Shown here in pieces: positions 53,455 through 60,817 of a DNA stretch of 64,000 nucleotides. The first letter of the stretch is position 1, and each line of letters begins with the position of its first letter. Under the pieces are notes generated by a model that saw only the letters and a program-made list of their open reading frames with translations, searched no databases and was not told where the DNA came from. A program made the position numbers and the translations under genes. The DNA lies in the NCBI GenBank assembly GCA_965223955.1, contig OZ245029.1:124001-188000 (forward strand), in the 5' to 3' direction. This DNA is from Bin75 sp965223955 (lineage in GTDB: Bacteria > Nitrospirota > Nitrospiria > Nitrospirales > UBA8639).

Positions 53455-54171
53455 ATGCGAGTGCATACGTACGGGGGGCTTGAGGTCCACATCGCGGGAG
53501 GACCGGACCGCGAAGGCGGCGGGAATGGACCCGTGGTCATTCTCCTGCACGGATTCGGAGCACCCGGTGACGATCTGGTCTCCCTGTGGAGGATGTTACG
53601 GGTCCCGGATGCGGTGCGGTTCGTGTTCCCCGTTGCGCCCCTGAAGCTGGACGACGGCCCTTACGATGGACGAGCCTGGTGGATGCTCGACATGGACCGG
53701 ATCGCGCGTCAGATGGCTGAGGGGCGTGGACGTGATCTCGACGCGGTGCCCGACGGGCTGGCGGCGGCCCGCGAGCGCGTGCTCGCCATGCTGGACGACC
53801 TTGACCGGCATGAGGGCCTTCCCCCGGATCGGGTTTTTCTCGGCGGGTTCTCTCAAGGCGCCATGTTGGCCTGCGATACGGTGCTTCGAAGCTCCCGCCC
53901 ATTTGCCGGGCTCATCATCCTGTCGGGAAGCATTATTGCGAAACCCGAATGGGAGGAACGATGGCCCGGCCGAAAAGGGCTCCCCGTGTTTCAGAGTCAT
54001 GGAACGGACGACCCCTTACTTCCTCACGACACCGCTATCCAACTCAAGGACTCCCTGATCCAACATGGGCTCCCCGTGACTTGGCATGAATTCCGAGGGG
54101 GGCATGAAATTCCCCTGCCGGTCCTGGACCGGCTCGGCCAGTTTCTGAATCACGCTTGCGGTTCATACTAA
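53455..54171 (+). CDS. Phospholipase/carboxylesterase family alpha/beta hydrolase, 238 aa
   Basis: An alpha/beta hydrolase of the Abhydrolase_2 group. The oxyanion-hole strand is VVILLHGFGAPGDDLVSLWR, the nucleophile Ser is in FLGGFSQGAMLA, the Asp in PVFQSHGTDDPLLP, and the His in RGGHEIPLPV, so the triad is complete. The N-terminus beginning MRVHTYGGLEVHIAGG has no signal peptide. The start at 53455 excludes an unrelated upstream frame that overlaps the zinc-ribbon gene. Substrate unknown. Confidence 0.87.
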   Translation: MRVHTYGGLEVHIAGGPDREGGGNGPVVILLHGFGAPGDDLVSLWRMLRVPDAVRFVFPVAPLKLDDGPYDGRAWWMLDMDRIARQMAEGRGRDLDAVPDGLAAARERVLAMLDDLDRHEGLPPDRVFLGGFSQGAMLACDTVLRSSRPFAGLIILSGSIIAKPEWEERWPGRKGLPVFQSHGTDDPLLPHDTAIQLKDSLIQHGLPVTWHEFRGGHEIPLPVLDRLGQFLNHACGSY

Positions 54172-54183
54172 GGGGAGGGTTTT

Positions 54184-54460
54184 GCGGGGTTTCGCCCCCG
54201 CACGGCGAGATCCTTTTGTTTCGGCAAAAGGATCCAAAACCATGGGCGCCCGGGCGCGGCACTTCGGGTGCCGCTCCGTTGTCATTCCGAGCATAGCGAG
54301 GAATCTGCTTTTCCAAGCGCTCGGTTTTTGATTGAGAGTTCCTTCGCGTTGCTCAGGACAAGCGCTTCGCTCAGACAGTCCTCGCCCCCAACTAGATTTC
54401 GGGACCGGGGCGCAGCCTCGCCCGCAGGCGTCTTGAAGTGGCGCCATGGGATGGCGCGGG
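54184..54460. repeat. Dispersed repeat R1, copy 5, with an internal insertion
   Basis: An R1 copy carrying an inserted GTCATTCCGAGCATAGCGAG-type block (about 54280-54370), a repeat related to the interior of the TIR elements described below. A partial R1 copy follows at 54562-54704. Together with R2 units these fill the 762-base gap between the esterase and bolA genes; no gene was found there. Confidence 0.78.
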
Positions 54461-54483
54461 GGACAAATACAAAAGCAAAGACA

Positions 54484-54553
54484 CTGGATCCTTTACTTGA
54501 CTGGATCCCCGATTAAGAATGTCGGGGACAAGCGTCGAGGATGACAGAGGGGG
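54484..54553. repeat. Dispersed repeat R2
   Basis: R2 unit with two GGATCC blocks, CCCCGATTAAGAATGTCGGG and GTCGAGGATGACAGAGGGGG, between the full and partial R1 copies. Confidence 0.7.
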
Positions 54554-54561
54554 GAGGGTTT

Positions 54562-54704
54562 TGCGGGGATTCGGGACCGGGGCGCAGCCTCGCCCGCAGG
54601 CACCATGAGGTGGCGCGATGGGATCGCGCGGATATGACTTCCCCCTCTTGTGTAGCGGCGCCATCTCATGGCGCTGTCCGTTGGCCGCATCAGCGGCGGG
54701 TACG
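54562..54704. repeat. Dispersed repeat R1, partial copy 6
   Basis: Only the right half of R1 (GGGACCGGGGCGCAGCCTCG onward), ending in GCGGCGCCATCTCATGGCGC hairpins. It is followed by another R2 unit at 54735-54781. Confidence 0.7.
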
Positions 54705-54933
54705 AAGACAAAAAAAGGAAAAAGCAAAGACACGGGATCCCGGATCAAGTCCGGGATGACAGAGGGGGAAAACGAGGATGACAGAAAAAGACAAAGGCAA
54801 AAGAAAGAACACTGCACCATGAGATGGCGCGGGTACGAAATCGGGGGGCAACGGGTGTCGTTGCGCAAAGGCGTGGGTTTTCAGTATCATGTGCCCAGTT
54901 TGATTCGTGTTTTGACAGGAGGTATGGTGCATT

Positions 54934-55173
54934 ATGATTACTCCGCAAACCATCACGGAATATGTGCGGCAACTATTAACTGACGCTCAGGTCTCCGTCA
55001 CGGATCGGACGGGAACCATGGATCACTTAAACGTCCGGGTGATTTCGGACACGTTCAAAGGAAAAAATTTATTAGATCGCCACCGTCTCATTTATCAAGC
55101 ATTGGACGAGCCGCTGAAAGACGGACGGATCCATGCGCTTGAACTGACGGCTGAAACAACGGATGGCTCATAG
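54934..55173 (+). CDS. BolA family protein, 79 aa
   Basis: BolA-like proteins bind a [2Fe-2S] cluster jointly with monothiol glutaredoxins. The fold is recognisable from MDHLNVRVISDTFKGKNLLD, then RHRLIYQALDEPLKDGRIHA, then LELTAET; the His in DRHRLIY is the usual cluster ligand. AGGAGGT lies 11 bases before the ATG. The glutaredoxin gene begins 14 bases downstream, so the two products probably work as a complex in iron-sulfur trafficking. Confidence 0.9.
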   Translation: MITPQTITEYVRQLLTDAQVSVTDRTGTMDHLNVRVISDTFKGKNLLDRHRLIYQALDEPLKDGRIHALELTAETTDGS

Positions 55174-55187
55174 GAGGGAAACACGGC

Positions 55188-55517
55188 ATGGCACATCCAG
55201 TCGAAGAACAGATTCAACAGGAATTGAAAGAACACAAAATCCTCATTTACGGGAAAGGGACCAAGACCGCGCCCCAATGCGGCTTCACCGCCGAAACCAT
55301 GGAGTTTTTCGATCAGTTCGGATATCCCTACGAACTTGTCAACGTGTTGGAAAGTCCGGAAAAACGAGAAGTCCTCACGCGAATGACTAACTGGCCGACC
55401 CTGCCCAAGGTGTTCATCAACGGCCAATTCTACGGCGATACCGACGTCCTCGGTCCCATGCAGTCGAAAGGCGAACTGAAGCCTCTCCTGGAACAGGCCT
55501 TTCAGCCAGAAGCGTAG
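55188..55517 (+). CDS. Monothiol glutaredoxin (Grx4/GrxD type) with CGFT site, 109 aa
   Basis: Family segments HKILIYGKGTKTAPQCGFTA, FDQFGYPYELVNVLE, NWPTLPKVFINGQFYGDTDV and GELKPLLEQAF are those of Grx4-type proteins that bind and deliver [2Fe-2S] clusters. The active site is C31-G-F-T where the family normally has CGFS, and the preceding KGTP is KGTK. The cluster ligand Cys is intact. It sits directly after bolA, with GGAGGGAAA upstream of the ATG. Confidence 0.92.
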   Translation: MAHPVEEQIQQELKEHKILIYGKGTKTAPQCGFTAETMEFFDQFGYPYELVNVLESPEKREVLTRMTNWPTLPKVFINGQFYGDTDVLGPMQSKGELKPLLEQAFQPEA

Positions 55518-55792
55518 TTCGGACAAGTTGTCGGGCCTGTCCCGGGCACGGCCCGGGACAGGCTTGGTGCACCTTTCCTCGTCGTTCTCCTCCACAAAAC
55601 ACCAGCGCGGTTATTCTGAGCCGGAGGCGAAGGCCAAAGGAGCTTCCCCCTCACCCCGGCCCCCCGATTAAAAATGTCGGGGGCTTCGCCTCATTTCGGA
55701 CTAGGGGAGAGGGAGAAACAGCGGCATGAGGCATGTCCCTGGCTTTGACCAGGGATGCCACCGCTACAACTACACAAAACAACGACAAGACA

Positions 55793-55878
55793 CTGGATCC
55801 TTTACTTGACTGGATCCATTCCTTGATTGGATCCCCGATCAGGTCGGGGACAGGCGTCGGGGACAAGCGTCGAGGATT
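55793..55878. repeat. Dispersed repeat R2
   Basis: R2 unit nearly identical to 50040-50135. It ends at GTCGAGGAT, seven bases before a TIR element (55885). Confidence 0.75.
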
Positions 55879-55884
55879 GTAAAG

Positions 55885-56087
55885 GTTCAGTCATTCGTTG
55901 ACAGTTTTTGCCTGGCATTAGAGAGAAGCCATCATCCTGCGCAATACGCCTCATCTGTCATCCTGAGCGAAGCGAAGGATCTGCTTTTCCAGGCGTTCGG
56001 TTGTCGAAACTACGAGATTCCTCGCTACGCTCGGAATGACCATGTTGGTGTGGGTAGTTCCTTCATTCTGTCAACGAATGACTGAAC
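55885..56087. mobile_element. TIR element, copy A (203 bp, MITE-like)
   Basis: Bounded by perfect 20-base terminal inverted repeats GTTCAGTCATTCGTTGACAG. The inside has CATCCTGAGCGAAGCGAAGG and a GATTCCTCGCTACGCTCGGA block but no open frame. The element at 60273-60543 is a second, longer copy in the opposite orientation and a third begins at 63819. No clear target duplication was seen. Confidence 0.8.
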
Positions 56088-56123
56088 ACATACGAGGATG
56101 ACAGGAGGGGGAGAGGCAACTAC

Positions 56124-56163
56124 AAAAAAAGGGAGGCTATCGCTGCGATAGCCTCCCTTTTCG
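56124..56163 (-). terminator. Strong rho-independent terminator
   Basis: A perfect 12-base stem GGGAGGCTATCG/CGATAGCCTCCC with a three-base loop is followed on the minus strand by seven T residues. It lies 20 bases past the stop of the 118-aa secreted protein gene. T residues on the other side could make it bidirectional. Confidence 0.92.
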
Positions 56164-56182
56164 TCGATTTGAAAAACGTTGT

Positions 56183-56539
56183 TTACTTAATGACCGTCGA
56201 CACGGCACCAGCCGGGTTGATGGTTACCTTGTTCAAGGCCCCTTCAACTTCCGGCAAAAGTCCGGCACCCTGAGATTTCATCTTCCGATCATTGTTGGTG
56301 TCGTCCGTTGCATTCATGGCCGCAGCATCAGCGGTGGAAGACGCCGCCATCGATGCTTCGGAACCACCGGCATTCATTTGACCGGTATCATGGCTTGTCC
56401 GCGTTCCATCGACCGGAGACGTGGTCTCTGCCATCGGATACCCGGCATGTGAAGGCAGCATGCTCGGATTCGCAAACGCCACTGACGCCATCAAGGCAGT
56501 ACCCGCTAACGCAATAAAAAGAATGCGAATACTTTTCAT
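56183..56539 (-). CDS. Exported small protein of unknown function, 118 aa
   Basis: A clear Sec signal peptide (KSIRILFIALAGTALMASVA, cleavage after AFA about residue 23) leaves a mature chain of about 95 residues. The chain is rich in Ala, Ser, Thr, Asn, Met and Gly, with low complexity (MNAGGSEASMAASSTADAAA), and ends LPEVEGALNKVTINPAGAVS. No family recognised. A strong ribosome-binding site (AAAGGAGCG) and an excellent terminator frame a monocistronic unit, suggesting high expression of a periplasmic or surface protein. Confidence 0.85.
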   Translation of the reverse strand: MKSIRILFIALAGTALMASVAFANPSMLPSHAGYPMAETTSPVDGTRTSHDTGQMNAGGSEASMAASSTADAAAMNATDDTNNDRKMKSQGAGLLPEVEGALNKVTINPAGAVSTVIK

Positions 56540-56736
56540 AATTCCGCTCCTTTGTTAAGACAGGTTATGAACGATAAAGACATGAATTTCCGATTGCACC
56601 TTTTTACATGGACAAAGAGAACCAATCTTATTCATTTTTGCCAGGAAGTGTCAAGCACGAGTACACGGACGCCGGGGAGGCCCTGAGAAGCCGCTCCGGC
56701 CTGGGGGCGGTGCCGGTTTCGCGGGGCTCCGTTCGT

Positions 56737-58554
56737 TTAGCGCTGCCGTGGCGGCCGGCCTCGTCCCCGATAGGGACGCCTGGGGCGCATGGCCGGCAAG
56801 GTGATGGTGACCAGCGTTCCTTCCTCCGGGCGACTGTCGATGGCAATGTGCCCCTCGTGTTCCTCCATGATTTTTTTCACCATCGCCAAGCCCAACCCCG
56901 TTCCCGACCGTTTCGTCGTGAAATAGGGTTCAAAAATTTTCTCGATCAAGGCTTCGGGAATCGGGGCGCCGTCGTTGTGGATGCGGATGACCATTTCAGG
57001 CTGTCGCCCGCGTTTCGGAGACACGGAGATTCGCAAATTCCCGCCCGGCGACATCGCCTCCAGGGCATTCGTGAAAATACTGAGCAACGCATGTTGGATC
57101 TTCTCCTGATCCCATCGCACCTCCCCCAGACGCGCGGGAACCTCCTGCGTGACCTCGATCCGGTTCACTTTCAGGTCCGTGGCCACCAACGCGAGGGCGT
57201 CTTCGATCAACGCGGTGACGCGGCACGGACGCCGGTCCAAGGCCAGGGGCTTGGCGAAATCCAGAATGTCGTTCAGCAGACTTTCCATCCGCATCAGATC
57301 CCGCATGGCCGCTTCGATGGAGGTTTGGGCTTCGAAGGCGAGTGTCCCCTCACCCGTCACCTCCTCCAATTGGGCGCGAATATAGCCCATGGGTTCACGA
57401 ATTTCGGTGGCGAGAAACGAGCTGACTTCATTCAAGGCCGATTGCCGTTCCTGGCGCCGAATCGCCGGCTCCGAGACGCCGGGCACCGCCGACTCCGGCG
57501 TGGGCGGGTCCGCCGACTCCGGTGGAGACAGGAGATTCAGGGACGGTTCTTCAAACAGTTGGGCTAATTGCGTCGTGACCGGTTCGAGCTTGCCGGACTC
57601 GGCTTCCGGGGATTCATATTGGGCCGCCGTCTTGGACGCCAGGGTGATCGTCCCGGTCACGCGCCCCCTGACAAAAAAGGGAACCACGAGCGTGCACCGG
57701 AAACGCTCACGGTACAATTGTTTATAGTCCAGAAAACGCCCCTGCGTGGAGGCCAGATTCTGATCGATACGGGTCTTGCGATGCCGCACCGCCCACCCCG
57801 ACGCGGATTCGTTCAACGACAAGCATTGCCCCGGCAGCAGTTCTTTCTTATGCCCGGCCACACAGCCCAGGACTTCCAGGGAGGCGGCCAACGGATCATA
57901 CAACGTGACCCATCCCCGATCGAACGGCACCAGGGACTGCGCCTCGGTCAACCGCTCGGCGACTCGTTCCTGGACCTGGGGCGAGGTATAGGTCCGCGTC
58001 GTCGATTCGGCAACCTCAGGCGCGGGTTCCTCGGCCGCCGGCTCCTGCAGGACCCAGGGACGCGCCAGGAGCACGGAATGATCGAACAGCTTCGCGTCCC
58101 GCAATTGCTCGGTGATGCGGTGACTGACCGAGTCGATCATGGTTTTGTCACGCTTCGTAAACGGCCGCTTTTCCTGTTTACCCACGACCAGCGCCCCATA
58201 GGTCTCTTTCCCGTCCCGGAGAAACATCGCCAACAGATTCTTCGAACCGGGCGTCACCATGCGAAGCAGGATCGCGCCGTTCCCCTCCTCCTGCCCGGCA
58301 CTCCCGAGCAGGCGCTGGCCGTCTCCTCCTGAAAGGGTCCGGAGCACGGCGCGAACCTCACGGGTGGAAAACCCTTTGGCCACCTGCGACACCAACGGAC
58401 TCTTGGGTTGATTCATGATGGCCACCGCCGCATCCATGCCCAGGTCATTGACCGTCACGGTCAAAATCCGTTGAAGCATCGTCTGCTTCGAAGGCCGAAC
58501 GGGATCTGTCGTTTTCTTTTTATGCATCGTTTTATTCATCGTCACAACCATCAA
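56737..58554 (-). CDS. GAF-domain histidine-kinase-like protein with altered phospho-acceptor site, 605 aa
   Basis: No membrane helix. An N-terminal sensor region (about 25-160), a GAF domain (about 195-335, with FDRGWVTLYDPLAASLEVLG), a proline/serine linker (340-365), a DHp-like helix and an intact HATPase domain. In the ATPase domain the N box is LLSIFTNALEAMS and the G boxes are HNDGAPIP and KRSGTGLGLAMV. Where HisKA domains have the phosphorylated His, the sequence is LAT383EIREPM. The C-terminus is an Arg/Pro-rich tail. No response regulator is adjacent. Probably a pseudo-kinase or a kinase using another residue. Confidence 0.88.
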   Translation of the reverse strand: MMVVTMNKTMHKKKTTDPVRPSKQTMLQRILTVTVNDLGMDAAVAIMNQPKSPLVSQVAKGFSTREVRAVLRTLSGGDGQRLLGSAGQEEGNGAILLRMVTPGSKNLLAMFLRDGKETYGALVVGKQEKRPFTKRDKTMIDSVSHRITEQLRDAKLFDHSVLLARPWVLQEPAAEEPAPEVAESTTRTYTSPQVQERVAERLTEAQSLVPFDRGWVTLYDPLAASLEVLGCVAGHKKELLPGQCLSLNESASGWAVRHRKTRIDQNLASTQGRFLDYKQLYRERFRCTLVVPFFVRGRVTGTITLASKTAAQYESPEAESGKLEPVTTQLAQLFEEPSLNLLSPPESADPPTPESAVPGVSEPAIRRQERQSALNEVSSFLATEIREPMGYIRAQLEEVTGEGTLAFEAQTSIEAAMRDLMRMESLLNDILDFAKPLALDRRPCRVTALIEDALALVATDLKVNRIEVTQEVPARLGEVRWDQEKIQHALLSIFTNALEAMSPGGNLRISVSPKRGRQPEMVIRIHNDGAPIPEALIEKIFEPYFTTKRSGTGLGLAMVKKIMEEHEGHIAIDSRPEEGTLVTITLPAMRPRRPYRGRGRPPRQR

Positions 58555-58670
58555 GATAAAATTGTATGTATTCGCTCATTCGTGAGGACACAGACCCTGG
58601 ATTCCCGCCTGCACGGGAATGACAGAGGGGGGGAAAAGACAACATTGTGGGAGAGGGAGGTTTGGCGACT

Positions 58671-59072
58671 TCAATTGATATTCCGGATCTTTCGTGGCCG
58701 GGGATGAGACGAGAACATCTGCACGTGGCCGCGCTCGGACACCATCAGATTCATCACCCAACTGACAAGGCTGATCAACACGGCCCCTCCGACTGCCGGC
58801 CAGAATCCATGCACATGAAACCCTGTGACCAGGATGGAGACCACGTGCAGCAGAAAGGCATTGATCACGATTATGAACAAGCCGAACGTCACGATGATGA
58901 AGGGCGCCGAGAGCAAATACAGGAGCGGCCGGAACACGGCATTCAGGATCGCCAATACCAGCACGCCGACTGCGCCCGCGGCAAACGAATCGATGGTCAG
59001 GCCCGGAATCACCTGGACCGCAACCAGCACCGCCACACCCGTGACCACGAAGCGAAGCACAAACCCTCTCAT
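58671..59072 (-). CDS. Phage-holin superfamily IV / YvlD-type membrane protein, 133 aa
   Basis: Four hydrophobic helices cover residues 4-115 (LRFVVTGVAVLVAVQVIPGL, AVGVLVLAILNAVFRPLLYL, IIVTFGLFIIVINAFLLHVV, and AVGGAVLISLVSWVMNLMVS). The ILNAVFRPLL segment followed by the FG repeat marks the 4-TMS holin-IV family. Despite the name, most bacterial members are not phage proteins. A basic tail ends the protein. It follows the cytochrome gene on the same strand after 29 bases. Confidence 0.85.
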   Translation of the reverse strand: MRGFVLRFVVTGVAVLVAVQVIPGLTIDSFAAGAVGVLVLAILNAVFRPLLYLLSAPFIIVTFGLFIIVINAFLLHVVSILVTGFHVHGFWPAVGGAVLISLVSWVMNLMVSERGHVQMFSSHPRPRKIRNIN

Positions 59073-59101
59073 CCACGCATCTCCATCCCGGCCATAATCC
59101 C

Positions 59102-60178
59102 CTATTGCGCGGCCACCGTCAAATCCAGGGACTGTTGCCGCCGGGTTATTGTATCACTGGGATCATAGTCGGCCACAAACGTTTTCTTCACGCCGTGAGC
59201 CGACACGTCGACCGTCGCGCCGACATTTTCATTATGCATGTGCAGGAAAATTTCATAATACCCGGACTCGTTCGTCTTGCCGGACGCCCCATGCCCGCCC
59301 TTGACCTGGGGCATGGCATGAATCGCGACCCCGGGCGCTGCCCGGCCTGACGGATCACGGACGTACCCGAACACCGTAAACCCGTGTTCCACGTTGGCTT
59401 TCACAAAGACGGGTTTCGGGGTCTTGGCCGTGGGATCCTTCAGCGTGGACAAATAGGTCGCGAGCGCCAGCACCTCTTCCTCCGTCATCAAATCTTTATA
59501 TTTATCCGGCATCCGGCCCTTCTTATGCTGTTTCTCGAACCCCTCCGCATACAGGTACGTCGGATCGAAAATTTTTTGCTTGATATCGTTGATCGTCAAA
59601 AAACTGCCGATGTTATCCAGAATCGGCCCCCGTTTTTTCACGCTCCCCTTGCCCCCGATTTTATGACAGTTGTAACACTCGTACAAATCATAGACCTCGG
59701 CCCCGCGTTCCACCACCGTGAGGGCGCCCTGGTCCTGAGGGGTTTCCACCACCTCGACCGGGGCGAACCGGCCAAGCCGCGCCATCACCGTTTGCGAATC
59801 ATCCTGGAGCGCCTGCACCTGTTGGAGCAACGTCTCCACCTGGGCTTGCTCGGCCAACACCACGACGCGCTTGCGTTTGAGAATCTTTTCGATCTTCCCC
59901 TTTTCCACTTCCGGATCATATTGGGGCCAGGACGACGCCCCCCCGATATACATCACGGACAGCACGAGATAGAACCCAAGCAGCGCCGCAACGGCGGTCC
60001 ACCCCGAGAGCCGGGGCATGGGCGGGGCATCCAGGAGCAGAAACACCACAAGGCCCATCGCCACGTAGGCCACAAACATCGCCTGGAACACGTGAGGGAA
60101 GCCCAGGGCTCCGCTCCCGAACCAGGTCGCAAGCGCCAACACGACGGCCACCGCAATTTTTTTCATGCTGGCAGACAT
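59102..60178 (-). CDS. Membrane-anchored cytochrome c with C-terminal beta-sandwich, 358 aa
   Basis: Three hydrophobic helices (about 6-25, 30-50, 60-80) anchor a coiled-coil region (about 90-135). A class I heme c domain follows with C168-Y-N-C171-H172 and a likely distal Met in KKGRMPDKYKDLM. After LATYLSTLKDPTAKT, a carboxypeptidase-regulatory-like beta domain begins (HGFTVFGYVRDPSGRAAPGV, then NESGYYEIFLHMHNENVGAT). The heme domain should face the periplasm and carry single electrons, with the beta domain perhaps binding a partner. No oxidase gene is adjacent. Confidence 0.88.
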   Translation of the reverse strand: MSASMKKIAVAVVLALATWFGSGALGFPHVFQAMFVAYVAMGLVVFLLLDAPPMPRLSGWTAVAALLGFYLVLSVMYIGGASSWPQYDPEVEKGKIEKILKRKRVVVLAEQAQVETLLQQVQALQDDSQTVMARLGRFAPVEVVETPQDQGALTVVERGAEVYDLYECYNCHKIGGKGSVKKRGPILDNIGSFLTINDIKQKIFDPTYLYAEGFEKQHKKGRMPDKYKDLMTEEEVLALATYLSTLKDPTAKTPKPVFVKANVEHGFTVFGYVRDPSGRAAPGVAIHAMPQVKGGHGASGKTNESGYYEIFLHMHNENVGATVDVSAHGVKKTFVADYDPSDTITRRQQSLDLTVAAQ

Positions 60179-60272
60179 CTGTCTCTCATCTCGGAAGGAG
60201 GAGGGAAAGTGTTCTTCATTGATCGTTCAGGGGAATGGGTACAATCTTGAAAGGACATTTACTTATGTATGT

Positions 60273-60543
60273 GTTCAGTCATTCGTTGACAGAATGAAGG
60301 AACTAACCACACCAACATGGTCATTCCGAGCGTAGCGCCTGTCCTGAGTACGCCCTGAGTTTTGCGAAGGGTCTGTCGAAGGAAGGAATCTCGTCGTTTC
60401 GACAACCGAACGCCTGGAAAAGCAGATAGTTCCTTCGCTTTGCTCAGGACAAGCGCTTCGCTCAGGATGACAGATGAGGCGTATTGCGCAGGATGATGGC
60501 TTCTCTCTCATGCCAGGCAGAAACTGTCAACGAATGACTGAAC
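60273..60543. mobile_element. TIR element, copy B (271 bp, MITE-like)
   Basis: Same 20-base terminal inverted repeats GTTCAGTCATTCGTTGACAG, inverted with respect to copy A. It carries extra TTCGCTTTGCTCAGGACAAG and CGAAGGGTCTGTCGAAGGAA blocks inside. It occupies most of the gap upstream of the autotransporter gene. Both copies have GTATGT just outside the same end. The rest of 60179-60817 shows no gene. Confidence 0.8.
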
Positions 60544-60817
60544 ATTGACACTTATTTTACCCGGCCCTGCCGGCTTCATACAAGCATTGATTCGGTTCAT
60601 GGTGAGGAACACGGTGTCGCCATGCTGCCACAGTGGAAACTGCTTCGAGTGACCCACTTCCCTACGGCGACAATGGCGGCTATAATTTCACAAATTTTTC
60701 TTGACCGTGTGGTGGTGAATGGCATGGGGACATCGCTATGATGTGCCGAGGGACTGTCAGGAACCACAGCCAAGTCAGGCGTCAAATACTCGCAGGTTAA
60801 TCTCGCGAAAAGCCATC

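Noticed and set aside
42317..55602. Recurring frames in the R1/R2 repeats, for example peptides containing LSERSEFRSP or SFCFGKRTQNHG
   Set aside because: They recur in many copies and on both strands of intergenic repeats without start signals; translation of such repeats is a known source of false genes.
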